DNA of 64,000 nt from Carposina sasakii (GCA_014607495.2 CP053169.1:1-64000); one strand, 5' to 3'; counted from the first letter of the stretch, positions 13,216-24,757 are shown. Notes: a model not told the origin generated them from the sequence alone. A program made the numbers and translations.

Positions 13216-15148
13216 TCGGCGTACATTAATAAATATATAACGTTTCGCTTTATTTATTCAGACAAGTGTATCTTACCATATAAAGAATGGAAATATAAAT
13301 TGTAGATCCCAAAGTAGTACCTATATATTTGGATATTTATTTGTGAACCGTGATAGCTGGATAGTTGATATTTCCACAGGTGAAGTATTCCTATTATCTT
13401 AATAACAACAAATACTTAAGCTAACATAAGTGCCTAAGGTAGGCTCCACATTTTTTTAAGCATAAAATTTAAAAAGCAGAGATCAGAAATCCACTTAATA
13501 GTTGTAAAATTGTGACTTAGTTCATCTATTAGAAACATCACGTTAATCAGACCTTTGAGTCTATTGACACCTTTGAATTGCAGACATGAATAGCATGACC
13601 CAAATACATGAGGTCACCGTTCCCTAAATTGGCTATCCACGAGTCCGTAACATTACCGTAATGTGTTGGGTTTAGAGTTTCATAATAATTAGTGGTTTAC
13701 TAATTTACTAATTTCTATAATTCCGAGGATGCCACGATTGTTGGCGAAACATATGTAGATCATTAATCTAGTTTTTGATTTCGGAATCTTGCATGCTCGG
13801 TGCTCGGGTCTGGTTTCTCGTAGCGATTGTAGGTAGTGCAAGTGCTTGTTTTCGCAGTTATAAGTTATCAGATCCGAGGGACAGTGGAGGGTGTAGGGCC
13901 CGATGGTGGGCGCACCGATAGTGAATAAAAATGTATATCAAATGCTCAGGTCTATTATACGTTTAAGCTGTGACAAAATCAAACTTTCATGGTCAAACAG
14001 GTTTGTACGGAACCCTCGGTGCGCGAGTCCGAGCACTTGGCCGGTTTTTTTGTATTCCTACAATCAAACAGATGACCAAATTTCGACTAAATAATTATGA
14101 TAGCGAAACTGATGACGCGAAGCGAACGAAATTCGATGATCGCGCTGATGAATCGAACTAATGGTTATAAAGGGTAGTAAGTAACAGTTGATAAATACTT
14201 GTAATATTAGGGTCTTAACGTAAAAATAACTTAATTCGCCCTTATACTGTGCTTATATTTTCATTTTATATATTAGATGTATGAATACGCTGATCCATCC
14301 TGAGCAGATCTCACCCATTTCACTAAAGCTCCCTTAGGAATGCAAATCATAAAGTTGAGCGTCCGCGTGAACTTCCCGAGGTCGCGCCCTTTCATAACAA
14401 GACTAATTACTGTCAGAGGACAATATCCCTTAGTACATAACTAAATAAAGATACATATGTGTGAAGAACATGAGTTTTGGAGAGCCATTGTGAGGCAGCT
14501 GTGTTTCAAACTATAGTTTAAAAGGAAAAAAACTGATGCAATAATTTTGAAAATAATATTGTCCTATTTTGAACGGTAAGATTAAATAGAAATGATACTT
14601 TTTGCGAACTAAAAGTATACGAGCTCGGCTTAGTTACTTTGTTGTATGACAATTACAAAAACAGAAATTATAAACAACGCCAATGTACCTTATATACCTT
14701 ACCTAGTAAAAGTAACGAATCTGATTTATTTCGAGACTGCAAGCTATTGATAGCACATGCATTTGACAGCTCAGACTGTTTACTTGAGGGCATGAAGTCC
14801 TTGCTTGAGGGCCACTTTTAGTAAATGCAAAGTCATGGCAGCTATTTCTGTTTATGTCAAATTACTTAAAGAAAAAACTTGACTGCGTAAAATTTTTGAC
14901 GCAATGTCACTTACGATCCCTGATCCCTGGGGCAAGCACGAACCTCTCATAGTCCGTAACGTCCGTAACGATATCGACTGTCAAATCCATCTATATAGTA
15001 CCTATATAGGTAGATAAACTTTGTTAGTGTTGTCGTCTACCTATCTTATAGTAAATTATCCCATCTATTGTAGATGACGAAAACGGTATACGGAAAAACT
15101 TGCATAAAGTTTATGATTTTTTTTTGTGAAATATGTAACATATTATTT
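13216..15148. other. Non-coding DNA with a dispersed-repeat fragment
   Basis: At 13990-14056 a GC-richer stretch (GGAACCCTCGGTGCGCGAGT, then CACTTGGCCGG and a T run) resembles a repeat I recall as common in Lepidoptera. The overlapping 63-residue frames at 13903-14161 are probably by-products of it. 14285-14420 is non-repetitive with even composition. No gene recognised. Confidence 0.4.
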
Positions 15149-15444
15149 TCTGATATATAAAATTCTCGTGTTAATATTAGAAGTTAAACTCCTCCGAAAC
15201 GGCTCGACCGATTTTCGTAAATCTTAGCATGCATATCGGTTAGGGTGGAGAATCGGACATCTATTTTTCATCCCCCTAAATGTTAAGGGTGGTCCACCCC
15301 TAGATTTTTTATTATTTTTTTGACAATTTTTTGTTTTTTATTTTTTTATGATACAGCATACAAAAATACATACAACCATGAATTTTCACCCCTCTAGGAT
15401 CAACCCCTTTTACATGGCAAAACAACGTTTGCCGGGTCAGCTAG
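15149..15444 (+). mobile_element. Non-autonomous Helitron, copy 1
   Basis: Begins TCTGATATATAAAATTCTCG and ends GGGTCAGCTAG followed by T. A hairpin GGCAAA..TTTGCC lies just upstream of the terminal CTAG, as expected of Helitron 3' ends. It closely matches the copy at 50478-50781, including the GGCTCGACCGATTTTCG block. About 296 bp, no open frame. It abuts another Helitron-like element on the right. Confidence 0.7.
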
Positions 15445-15745
15445 TAATATATAAAATTGTAACGGATACATTTATGTACATGGAAAATATATTGGAAAAA
15501 TTATAATGGGTGGCCTTATACACGCAAGAGAACCCAATACAATGTTTTTCCATTTTGTCTGTATAATTGTGCACGCTAATCTCAGAAACCGCAGGACCGA
15601 TTTCGATGCAGTTTTCAGGAATATATTTTGACAGGTCCCACATAACATATAGGCTACTTTTTATACCGGGAATTTCTTTTATCCCGGATAATTTCGACAT
15701 TTTGTTTTTTCTGCAGTCCACGCGGACGGAGTTGCGGGCGTCCAA
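15445..15745 (+). mobile_element. Helitron-like element (CTAG family), decayed 3' end
   Basis: Starts near TATATAAAATTGTAACGG and holds the family blocks TGTGCACGCTAATCTCAG, CCGATTTCGATGCAGTTTTC, ACAGGTCCCAC and GATAATTTCGACATTTTG. The end reads GGGCGTCCAATAAT, so the terminal CTAG has mutated. The frames of up to 149 residues across it are chance readings of the repeat. Confidence 0.65.
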
Positions 15746-16432
15746 TAATAAATAGTAAAAAAGTTGCTCTTCCGTGGAGGTAACTCCTTCGGGCACGCTG
15801 CCAGCGACCGGGATCGTTACCGAGAGGTTGTGATACATACGAAATATCAGAAATGGAATCTCTGAGAAGGCTTTGCATCTAAACATTTATTCAAATAATA
15901 AATAAAATTGTCTCTGATTTTACAACAAAACGTTCTAATTTATCTTTATTTGCGCAATAACATTTTGATTTTTATTTGTAATTCCAGCTTTTATTTCAGG
16001 TGGTTTTTTTACCAAGGTTTCTGTGAAAAATATATGCTGTATATTAGTAAATTAAGTGAACTGAAAATCTTATTTCGAGTTCTACTTAGAACACACAAAG
16101 AAATATATTTAATATCAATATTTTCATGTAGTTTTTTAACATTCGTTCTGATGTTTTCGCACGAAAGATTATTACTAATAGAGAGGTAGAATTTGTCTAT
16201 AAAACATATAATTATAAGGACCTACATAAAAATGGGCATAAAATCTATGTCAGTATTCAATTAAATAAATCGATTTAAATACCCGTCAGTCGGTGTGCAG
16301 TTAGGTAATGTAACTTTCGATATACAAGTATAAATGGTCGCTGAACTGTCGTACCCAGTTAGTTATAGTTGAGGAGCTTGTGAATATATTCTTATTATAG
16401 TTTATTGTATAGAAAATACATACATAATATAG
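15746..16432. other. Non-coding DNA, no gene seen
   Basis: A 93-residue frame at 15908-16189 is AT-driven, rich in Leu, Ile, Phe and Tyr, and lacks any family resemblance. I do not treat it as a gene. Confidence 0.5.
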
Positions 16433-16530
16433 GCTGTATTCACAAAATGGGGTAGCTAGAACTGCAGGATATCCTGAAGCCACTTTTAGCATAGCGGGGA
16501 CCAGCACCGGTATGATCAATTTAGTGAGAG
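16433..16530 (+). repeat. Family X repeat, partial
   Basis: GGCTGTATTCACAAAATGGG, TAGAACTGCAGGATATCC and TTTAGCATAGCGGGG match the 5' half of family X in order. The 3' half is missing. Confidence 0.65.
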
Positions 16531-16759
16531 CGAGATGTTTAAAAGTCAAATCCATAGAGCTAAGTAATAACTAGACAAGGCAAGTGTTTCTACTTGGTAT
16601 GTAAAAAGGGATTGCAAACCACTTCTATCAGCCCTAATTCATTCAGTCCTGGCTCAAGAACGAGTGTCTATTCTAATTGTTAAGTCAATTTTTTTACATG
16701 CAAAGTACATACACTTATATGTAATTTAGAAAAGAGATAGTAAAATTCGTCATCCGAGT

Positions 16760-16872
16760 AATTGACCCGGTAGCTCAGTGGTTAGAGCAACTAGCACGGT
16801 ATGCAGTGGTCGTGGGTTCAATTCCCACTCGGGTGAAGAATTTTTTCCATTTCTTTATTAATAATTTTATAA
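16760..16872 (+). repeat. SINE-A (tRNA-derived), near full-length
   Basis: The tRNA-like head has an A box TAGCTCAGTGGTTAGAGCA and a B box GTGGGTTCAATTCCCAC, with acceptor-like ends ACCCGG and CTCGGGT. The anticodon arm does not fold well, so this is a SINE head, not a functional tRNA gene. The tail reads GAAGAATTTTTTCCATTTC, then ATTAATAATTTTATAAT, and is shared with at least five other copies in the window. Confidence 0.75.
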
Positions 16873-16959
16873 TACATACACTTAGTTTATCTAGTTATTA
16901 ATAGCTCTGTGAATTTGTAATTTAAAAGTGAGACATCTCGCTCTCACCAAATTCATCAG

Positions 16960-17200
16960 ACGGGGGCAGATATAAAAGAACAGTGACAAGTTGTTAGCTC
17001 ATCGTCTGAGAGAACGCTTCTGAGTTCCTTAGACCTATCGTCCGTGACGCGTAGTGTATTTAGCATTAGCATGATTACTTGCAGCTACTATAGAAAACAG
17101 CACGTTATGTATTGCAAAACAAATAAGCGCACACATGCTACGAGTCATGGATAGTAGGCGTTAGTCATCTCTTATGTCATGTACGGCAGGAGATGCAGCC
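16960..17200 (+). repeat. Family X repeat, degenerate
   Basis: CAGTGACAAGTTGTTAGCTC and GTCTGAGAGAACGC are well preserved. After a gap or insertion, GGCAGGAGATGCAGCCGATA resumes near 17185, suggesting that the copy was interrupted and has decayed. Confidence 0.5.
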
Positions 17201-17557
17201 GATATTAGATTCTTATTATATTTGTATAAAAAATACAAATATGTAGGTATTTTAATGTATTTCACATTCCTGGCTAGGTGGACAGAAGAAGATTGACAGG
17301 CTGTAAAGAGTACCCTTGCATAAAGTAAGTCAATCTCTCGCACTACCATCATCCGTGTTGGCTAAACCTCGCCGATCGCTCTCATTTCTCCAGAGAGCGG
17401 CGCTAGTGACACGTCCTCGAGCTATTAATGCTAACTTCGCTCCGTTTACTCAAGTTATTTATGCAATTGTATGGAGCTGCTACAAAGAGGAGATGGTCTA
17501 CCAAAGTTTACTTACAATATAAACACATGGAGGTGTTTTCAAAATAGGATATCGGCC
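17201..17557. other. No gene recognised; one CpG-richer open frame
   Basis: A 68-residue open frame at 17316-17522 has more even base composition than its flanks, but no domain and no clear splice sites. Left unannotated as a gene. Confidence 0.4.
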
Positions 17558-17752
17558 CCCTTATTACCTAACTAGCAAAATCAAAGCGATAGCGAAAATT
17601 GAACAAAAATCGCTGATTGCTTGTCGAATTCGTATTACGTAAAATGAATTTCAAAGGAACTTTGACATTTCAAGGAGATTATCGTACAATTTTCGCTATC
17701 GCTTTGTTTCGGCTTTGCTATTGCAAATTAGGTAATCAGGGGGCCTAATAGC
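17558..17752. mobile_element. Foldback MITE
   Basis: The left arm (GGCCCCCTTATTACCTAA, then AAAGCGATAGCGAAAATTG) is mirrored by the right arm (CAATTTTCGCTATCGCTTTG, then TTAGGTAATCAGGGGGCC). The arms are about 50-65 bp with small gaps, around a unique core. No coding capacity. A decayed relative lies at 3005-3110. Confidence 0.7.
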
Positions 17753-17754
17753 TA

Positions 17755-17870
17755 CAGTTCGCATTATGGGTCAGATGTAATATTATATCAGTAATATGTT
17801 GCTAGCATTTCGCATAAGTTATCTCTTATGATATACACGGAAGGAGCTGCAGCTGAAGTGCATAGGATAA
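17755..17870 (+). repeat. Family X repeat, diverged
   Basis: GGTCAGATGTAAT, TATGTTGCTAGC and CGGAAGGAGCTGCAGCTGAA occur in family order. It directly follows the foldback MITE. Confidence 0.5.
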
Positions 17871-18109
17871 CAAACTTTTTGTTCATATAAAATAGAGTCG
17901 CTGTTGCAAGGGTGCCATAAGTAAGCTTCCCTACGAGTATTATCAGTCAGTGAATTAAAATATGTTATGTACCGTTGACAATGGCCAATGTGTCAGACTT
18001 GTATTTACAAAGAGGGAATGAACGGTTGTCAGAATAAATGAGTAGATAAAAAGTTTCAGTGGCGCTTATTCTATAAGGTTTTTCGTATTTTAACAGATAT
18101 TTTTATAAA

Positions 18110-18216
18110 ATTATTAATAGAGAAATGGAAAAAATTCCTCAACCGAGTGGGAATCGAATCCACGACCTCTGCCTACCGTGTTGTGCTTTAACCAACTAAG
18201 CTACCGGGTCAATTAA
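18110..18216 (-). repeat. SINE-A copy
   Basis: Minus-strand copy with head GACCCGGTAGCTTAGTTGGT, B box GTGGATTCGATTCCCAC and the tail GGAATTTTTTCCATTTC, then ATTAATAATTTTATAA. One difference in the B box flank from the copy at 16.8 kb. Confidence 0.75.
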
Positions 18217-18957
18217 CTAATTAATATTTTTATATAAAAGTTTTATCCTGAACCCAACCCATAGAAGTGTGCCATAGTCACTGGTGGTAGATACATTTTT
18301 TAAGAATGATTCAAACTGTGCTGTCATAAGCTACATTTATTTGCGGTTGCATGACTCTATTGTAATCGCTCCATGTATCTATATCCACAGATAACCAGTG
18401 ATAAGATACCGCACATGGAGAATATTGCAATTGTATAGGGAATTATCTGAGAATATTATGTAAGTATAACTAATAATGGCTATCGTATACGAATTGGTCT
18501 GAAAAAAACAGTATGGCAAAAAACTGTAGGTACATCTATCTAGAGTTCGTTAGAAACTGTGTGTGAATATCTTGTGCTTATACGGTCACTAGAATACATC
18601 AGTTTCATCAAAGACAATTATAGGTTTCATCTATTTCCATGAATATCGTAAGAGTCGATTAAGGAACACGGGCATTTTCTTAGGCGCGAGCGGCATTCTC
18701 TTAGATTTTTTACTTTTTTATAGAGTACATTAGTTTTTATTTAACGACGAATATGGTGGAAAAGCTGAATGAAGAAAGTGTGACGTGAGTTAAATCCGTG
18801 ACTTCCTGTGGCGGCGCCATTGTCAACGCTAAAAGCTTTGACCGCGATTCTGCCGCCTGACACGTGATTACTAGTTAATTCCGTTCTTTATGAATTACTG
18901 GATTTAACTCAATTGTACTGGAAAAGAATGATATTTGTCCGAACCTTTTACCGTTTG
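18217..18957. other. Non-coding DNA, no gene seen
   Basis: No recognisable coding sequence or repeat. 18770-18870 is GC-richer and non-repetitive. Confidence 0.5.
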
Positions 18958-19112
18958 TAGTTTGTAGTGACCCTGCCTAGGCCGCCGCGGCGCTGCGCCA
19001 TAGGTCCTGGGTTCGAAACCCGGTAGGTGCTAACATTGATGATGTGAGTATCAATATTTGTTTCCGAGTTATGAACGTTACTATACGTACTTAGCTATGT
19101 ATTTATATACCG
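18958..19112 (+). repeat. SINE-B copy, diverged
   Basis: GTAGTGACCCTGCC and the B box GGTCCTGGGTTCGAAACCCG match the tRNA-like head of SINE-B, followed by GTTTCCGAGTTATGAACGT and GTATTTATATACCGTTGCT from its body. A scrap resembling a CTAG-family element (GTGTCAGCTAACTCCATACC) follows to about 19170. Confidence 0.6.
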
Positions 19113-19369
19113 TTGCTGTATAGGGTGTCAGCTAACTCCATACCTAACTTTATTTAAATCGCTCGCCCGAGCCATACAGCGATACGTTTCTATGCGCTTT
19201 AGCTCTATATTAGTAGGTGACGGAATTTTCAGAGCATATTAAACAAACATCATTTATTTACGTAATGACCCATACTAAATACAAACTAATTTCGCGTTTA
19301 TAATACTGTAAGAAATTAGTAGGATATTTACTTTTGTTTTTTATTGAGACTCTAACTATAATATATTGT

Positions 19370-22300
19370 ACGGGGGGTATGGGGTCCATATAACTTCTAA
19401 CGGGACCCAAGCCATCCTCACCTGCTCGCGGTGCACCCTGCAGAACAACGAACGAGGCTCTGGCGACCCGCCAACACGCATTGGACCAGCGTGGCGGGTT
19501 ACGGTCCAAACCCCCCCCCATGAGTAGTAATCTAGGAAGGCCCCAAGTGCCCGGCGGCTCCGGAGGCGACACTGGCGTGTCCGACAGGCGCCGGTCAAGT
19601 GCCGGAGCCAGGGGGTGCTAAGAATCCCCGGCGGGTTCCAACTGTACGACGACTAATGCTTCGAAAATGGACCATAGGCGTGGGTTATCGCTGGTGACGT
19701 ACAATGCGCGCACGCTGAAGGAGGACACAAAGCTCGATGAGCTGGAAGAGGAAATGAGTAAGTTGCGGTGGGATATTGTAGGGTTATCTGAGGTCCGAAG
19801 ACAGGGAGAGGATACGATAACCCTGAAATCTGGCAACTTACTCTACCACCGGGAAGGTGATCATAAGTCCCAGGGTGGTGTTGGGTTTATCGTCCACAAG
19901 TCCCTCGTAAACAACATCGAATCCATCACGAGTGTATCGAGCAGGGTAGCATACCTGATACTCAGAGTATCAAAAAGGTACTCGTTGAAGGTCATCCAGG
20001 TATACGCGCCGACCTCGACGCATCCAGATGACGAGGTGGAGGTTATGTATGAGACATAAGTACAGCCATACATACCTCTAAAACTCATTTCTGTGTTGTT
20101 ATGGGGGACTTCAATGCGAAACTGGGCAAGCGGGGTGAGAATGAGTTGAAAGTGGGACAATTTGGATCCGGCGACAGGAACCCCAGGGGCCAGAGGCTGG
20201 CCGATTTTCTAGAGATGGAGGGACTCTTTATGATGAACTCCTTCTTCAAGAAGCCGCCTCATAGGAAATGGACCTGGCTCCATCCCAACAAGCACACGAG
20301 GAACGAGATAGACTTCATATTGACCACCGATAGACGGATATTCAATGATGTCTCAGTGATCAACAGGGTGAAAACCGGTAGCGATCACCGAATGGTTCGA
20401 GGCACATTGAATATTAATGTCAAACGGGAGAGATCACGACTAGTGAAGTCTACACTCCGACCCTCATCCGTGCACATTCAAAACCCCGAGAGCTTTCAAC
20501 TCGAGCTGACAAACCGCTTTGCTTGCCTAGAGGATTGCATGTCAGTGGACGATATAAATAACAGGCTGGTAGAAACTGTCCACACGGTGGGGTCTAAATT
20601 CTTTAGACCTAACCGTAGAAATAGACCCCAGAAACTGACTGGTCATACCCTCAACCTCATGGCGGAAAGGCGCGCAATGTCTCTGCAGTCCTCTGATGAC
20701 GCTGAAGCATATCGGCAGCTCAATAGACGTATCTCCAAGTCTCTGCGACACGACATCCGCAGCTTTAATACTCGCTGCATTAAGGAGACAATAGAGCGAA
20801 ACCAAGGCTCCAAAGTGTTCGCGAGAGAATTATCTATTGGGCAGAGCCAGTTGACGAAGCTGAAGACAGAGGACGGCAGTGTAGCGTCTACCATACCAGA
20901 GGTGCTAAGGGAGATTGAGAGGTTCTATGGACAGCTATATACCTCGGTCGCTAAACCTGTTAGATTAGGCAAAGACCCAAGAGCCAAGCTCACCCGACAC
21001 TATACTGAAGACATCCCGGATATCAGCCTGTACGAGATTAGGACTGCCCTTAAACAACTCAAAAACAACAAAGCGCCGGCGACGATGGAATTACAACAGA
21101 GCTTCTAAGAGCGGGTGGAACTCCGGTACTGAAGGTCCTCCAAAGGCTCTTCAATTCCGTCCTGCTCGAAGGGGTAACGCCGGAAGCATGGAACAGAAGT
21201 GTGGTGGTGCTGTTCTTTAAAAAAGGCGATAAAGCCTTGCTGAAGAACTATAGACCCATCTCGCTTCTGAGCCATGTTTACAAGTTGTTTTCAAGGGTAA
21301 TCACGAATCGTCTTGCTCGCAGGTTTGATGACTTCCAGCCTCCTGAACAAGCCGGTTTCCGAAAAGGGTTTAGTACCATAGATCATATCCACACGCTACG
21401 GCAGATTATACAAAAAAACGGAAGAGTATAATCGGCCACTATGCCTAGCGTTCGTGGACTATGAGAAGGCCTTTGATTCGATCGAGACATGGGCAGTGTT
21501 GCGGTCTCTCCAGCGGTGCCATATTGACCATCGATATATCGAAGTGCTGAAGTGTTTATACAGCAATGCCACCATGTCGGTACGAGTACAGGAGCGGAGC
21601 ACTGAGCCGATTTCCTTGCAGAGGGGAGTGAGACAAGGAGATGTTATTTCTCCGAAGCTCTTCACCAATGCAGTGGAAGACGCCTTTAAGCTTCTCGAAT
21701 GGAAAGGACTCGGCATCAATATCAATGGCGAATACATCACTCACCTTCGGTTCGCAGACGACATCGTGGTCATGGCAGAATCGCTGAAGGATCTAAGCAC
21801 AATGCTCGATGGCCTCAATCGAGTCTCCCAACAGGTGGGCCTGAAGATGAACATGGACAAGACGAAGATCATGTCGAACGTCCATGTGCCGCCCACTCCT
21901 GTACTGGTTGGGAGCTCGATGCTTGAAGTTGTTGACGAGTATGTTACCTGGGACAGACGGTCAAACTAGGTAAGTCCAACTTTGAGAAGGAGGTAACTCG
22001 GCGAATCCAACTCGGCTGGGCAGCGTTCGGGAAACTACGAAGCTTATTTGTGTCCAAGATACCCCAGTCCTTAAAGACGAAGGTGTTCAACCAGTGCGTG
22101 CTGCCGGTGATGACCTACGGTGCCGAGACGTGGTCTCTAACTATGTGCCTCATAAAAAAGCTCAGGATCGCACAGCGAGCGATGGAGAGAGCTATGCTTG
22201 GGATCTCTCTGCGTGATCGAATCAGAAATGAGGAGATCCGCAGACGTACAAAGATCACCGACATAGCTGAACGGTCCAGCAAGCTGAAGTGGCAATGGGC

Positions 22301-22535
22301 AGGGCACATAGCTCGAAGAACTGATGGCCGATGGAGTCGGAAAGTTCTAGAGTGGATACCACGTATCGGCAAGCGCAGCGTGGGAAGGCCCACCCGCGAG
22401 GTGGACGGATGACCTGGCCAAGGTTGCGGGCGTCGGTTGGATGCAGGCTGCTTCCGACCGGTCGGAATGGAGGTTGTTGGGGGAGGCCTATGTCCAACAG
22501 TGGACTTCTCAGGGCTGTAAATGATGATGATGATG
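19370..22535 (+). mobile_element. Full-length RTE-clade non-LTR retrotransposon, copy 1
   Basis: A 3166-bp insertion bounded by a perfect 10-bp target-site duplication AATATATTGT (19360-19369 and 22536-22545). It has a GC-rich 5' leader (about 19370-19665), one long frame with endonuclease and reverse transcriptase, and a short 3' end finishing in (TGATGA)n. These are typical RTE features. Because the 5' end and TSD are both present, this is a complete insertion. It shares its 3' half at near identity with the copy at 51.3-52.7 kb, so the family was active recently. Its reading frame is broken five times. Confidence 0.9.
19667..22532 (+). pseudogene. RTE polyprotein (AP endonuclease plus reverse transcriptase), frameshifted
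   Basis: It would encode the protein that nicks target DNA and copies the RTE RNA. The endonuclease part shows TYNARTL, GLSEVRRQ, QVYAPT, MGDFNAKLG, NEIDF and GSDHRMV, the metal-binding and catalytic blocks of AP-type endonucleases. The RT part shows YRPISLLSHVYKLFSR, FVDYEKAFDSI, RQGDVISPKLF and the catalytic FADD. A C-terminal domain follows, ending in GEAYVQQWTSQG. Frame changes occur near 20055, 21079, 21413 (A run), 21946 (T run) and 22390 (C run). Outside these sites the frame is clean and readable in every segment. Several breaks lie in short homopolymers, so some could be assembly errors rather than mutations. The first ATG at 19667 is plausible but not certain. Confidence 0.88.
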
Positions 22536-22609
22536 AATATATTGTGTGCTAAGGCAAAGTAACATCCTTTCGGCATTCGTCATCTTACATATCCACCAAT
22601 AGTGGTTAG

Positions 22610-22936
22610 ATTTCATTATTAAAAATGTAATGGATAGCTGCACGTACATGGAAGATATATGAGAAAAAATATTATAGGAGACCTTTATCAACGCAATAGT
22701 ACCCAAAATAATGAGTTTTGGAATTTTTATCTGTTTGTCGGTTTGTCTGTGCGTTTGTGCACGCAAATCTCAGAAATGGCTGAACCGATTTCGATGCAGT
22801 TTATAGGAATATATTGTGACAGGTCCCACTTAACATATCGGCTACTTTTTATCTCGGGAAAATGTTTTTGTCCCGGATAATTTCGACATTTTGTTTTTCT
22901 GTAGTCCACGCGGACGGAGTCGAGGGCGTCCACTAG
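22610..22936 (+). mobile_element. Helitron-like element (CTAG family)
   Basis: Ends GGGCGTCCACTAG followed by T, with ATTTCGACATTTTGTTTTTC, GACAGGTCCCACTTAACATA and CCGATTTCGATGCAGTTTA upstream, and ACATGGAAGATATATGAG near the 5' end. About 320 bp, no coding capacity. Confidence 0.7.
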
Positions 22937-23521
22937 TTTGTAATAAGTTGTAAAACATGTCACTATAATAGCATTGGCATAAAGGTTTTCTCTGACAAGA
23001 ATGCCGGTTATTTAATATTTTATACAATTTAATCGGAAATAATTATGCATTGCATGCATTATTTATGCTAAGAATTTCACTGAATTAAATATTCATTTCC
23101 CTATTTATTTTATTCAAAGAACCGACTTTTAATTTGGATAATATCCATTGTTTACCTACATTCTTTGATAAATTATTCAGTAATACTCTGAAAGTCTTTT
23201 TGATACCAAAAAAGGAAAAGATTCGAGTAGAACTTGGTAGAACTCACTAATCTAGTTATTAATACGAGTGTCACCTCCGATACTAAGCAATGGTATATAA
23301 ATAAATAAATAATAAAATCTTTTTATTTCAGGCTTGTGCCCATAGTGTAAGTATTACACAAACTTAAATTTTATATTAGTATATAGTATAAAAAACAACA
23401 AATAAGATACACAGATACAATACAAAAATAGCTGACAATCTGAGCAAAGGGCAGACGTGCACGTTACAGGACTGATATCCCAAAAAGTGTGAGCATATGC
23501 AGAGATGTCCAATGCTTCATC

Positions 23522-24757
23522 AGCTGTCTACTCTGTCTGAAAATACCTTCAGGATGCTATTGGGACTGGCGCGCAATCGACGGACCGTAGCTGCCGTACG
23601 GCGGCGCGTTATGCAGTAGAAATCATCGACTTGCGCGGCCGCGAACATGCCCGATGCGCTACAATAGCGCGGCAACCCCAACATCACCCTGAAGGCATTG
23701 TTATATTGTACACGAAGGGCACCATAGGCTTTCTGCGTATAGTCAGCCCACAGACTGCAAGCGTAAAACGTCTGGCTATACGCCTTGAATAAAGTAATCT
23801 TGACAGGCGCTGTAGGTACACCGAGCAAACCTGCGGGCCAACATATTACATCTAACCGCCAGCGCCCTCCACTCCCGGTCCAAATCCAAATTATCTTTCA
23901 GCCGATCAGTTACCACGAGACCTAGATACTTGAAACTCGATGCTCTTACTAAGGGCGTTCTATTCAACAGGACAGGTGGTACAATTGTTGGAACTTTAGA
24001 GTCCGCCTTAAAAACCATTAACTCTCTTTTTCTTGCACTGTATCTAAGTCCGTTAACCTCAGCAAAAGTCTCACACATATAGAGCAGCCTCCTCAGCGCA
24101 CCTATTGATGGACTGAGCAAGACCATGTCATCCGCATAACTTAGGTTGTTTGTGATGGTGCTTAGGTGAGGTCAAACTACCTTGTCTTACATCGCACTCC
24201 AACCTGTACACATCCGAGTAGGTACCTGCCCACCTTACATGATTGATTTGATTCTCATACCAGTATTTAAAGAGAGCCACCAGATCCCTGGGTACATTGG
24301 CATTATGTAACTTCTCCCAGAGTCTATCATAACAGACCAGATCGAATGCCTTGGACAAGTCAAGGAAGCATGCATAACCAGGTGTCTTCCTAACGGCGTA
24401 GTACTGCACGCTTTCAGTAGATAGTCCCGCTTTAAAGATATACTATATACTTATCTAGGTGTACTTCGAGTAAACCGTCCAGCACCTTTGAAATCACCGT
24501 TGCAAGAGAAATAGTTATAAAATTATTAATAAAGAAAATGGAAAAAATTCTTCACCCGATTGAAGTGAGGTCTATAGTTACATTTGTCCGAGGCATTCCC
24601 CGTCCTGTTTTTAATAACAGGAACAACAGTCCTAATCATTGCATCAAGAAGATACGAGTGCCTTACGCAAATGTTGAATAGCATACTCAAGACTCGGGCC
24701 AGGTGAGTGCCTGCATGTTGCAGATGTTCTATACTTAAGCTGTCGTGCCCCGGCTGT
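23522..24757 (-). pseudogene. LINE reverse transcriptase fragment, broken
   Basis: RT blocks in order: NYRPH (cut by the SINE insertion), then after it ATVISKVLDGLL, FLDLSKAFDLVCYDRLWEKL, LECDVRQGSLTSP, SYADDMVLLSPSIG and FKYLGLVVTDRL, and a C-terminal stretch with CSLWADYTQKAYGALRVQYN. The catalytic YADD is intact, but about 90 nt between RQG and YADD appear deleted. A single-base frameshift lies near 23800. The fragment cannot make a working enzyme. Confidence 0.8.
24513..24568 (-). repeat. SINE-A 3' fragment inside the LINE
   Basis: Reads on the minus strand as AATCGGGTGAAGAATTTTTT, then ATTAATAATTTTATAA. It splits the LINE frame between the conserved RT segments NYRP and SLATVISK. Only the 3' ~55 bp of the SINE is present. 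I could not resolve a clean TSD. Confidence 0.7.

Larger units (their letters stand above)
23300..24757 (-). mobile_element. 5'-truncated LINE of CR1/Rex1-like type
   Basis: Minus-strand remnant of a non-LTR retrotransposon distinct from the RTE copies. It starts inside the region upstream of the RT motifs (GHDSLSIEHL near 24750), runs through RT and a C-terminal region to a stop near 23522, and has a ~200-bp 3' UTR with an AATAAA near 23320, then an AT-rich tail at 23285-23315. It is interrupted by SINE-A sequence and carries an internal deletion. Clade assignment is tentative. Confidence 0.75.

Noticed and set aside
15437..15886. 149-residue minus-strand frame
   Set aside because: Reads through a Helitron-like repeat; similar frames appear wherever the repeat occurs (22.7, 37.0, 44.9 and 50.0 kb).
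16764..16836. Possible functional tRNA gene (A and B boxes, acceptor-like ends)
   Set aside because: The anticodon arm does not pair properly, and the same head plus tail occurs at other sites, so this is a SINE head.
19258..19598. Overlapping minus-strand frames of 80-104 residues
   Set aside because: They are antisense readings of the GC-rich RTE 5' leader.
22115..22576. 153-residue minus-strand frame
   Set aside because: Antisense shadow of the RTE C-terminal domain; the same shadow appears in copy 2.
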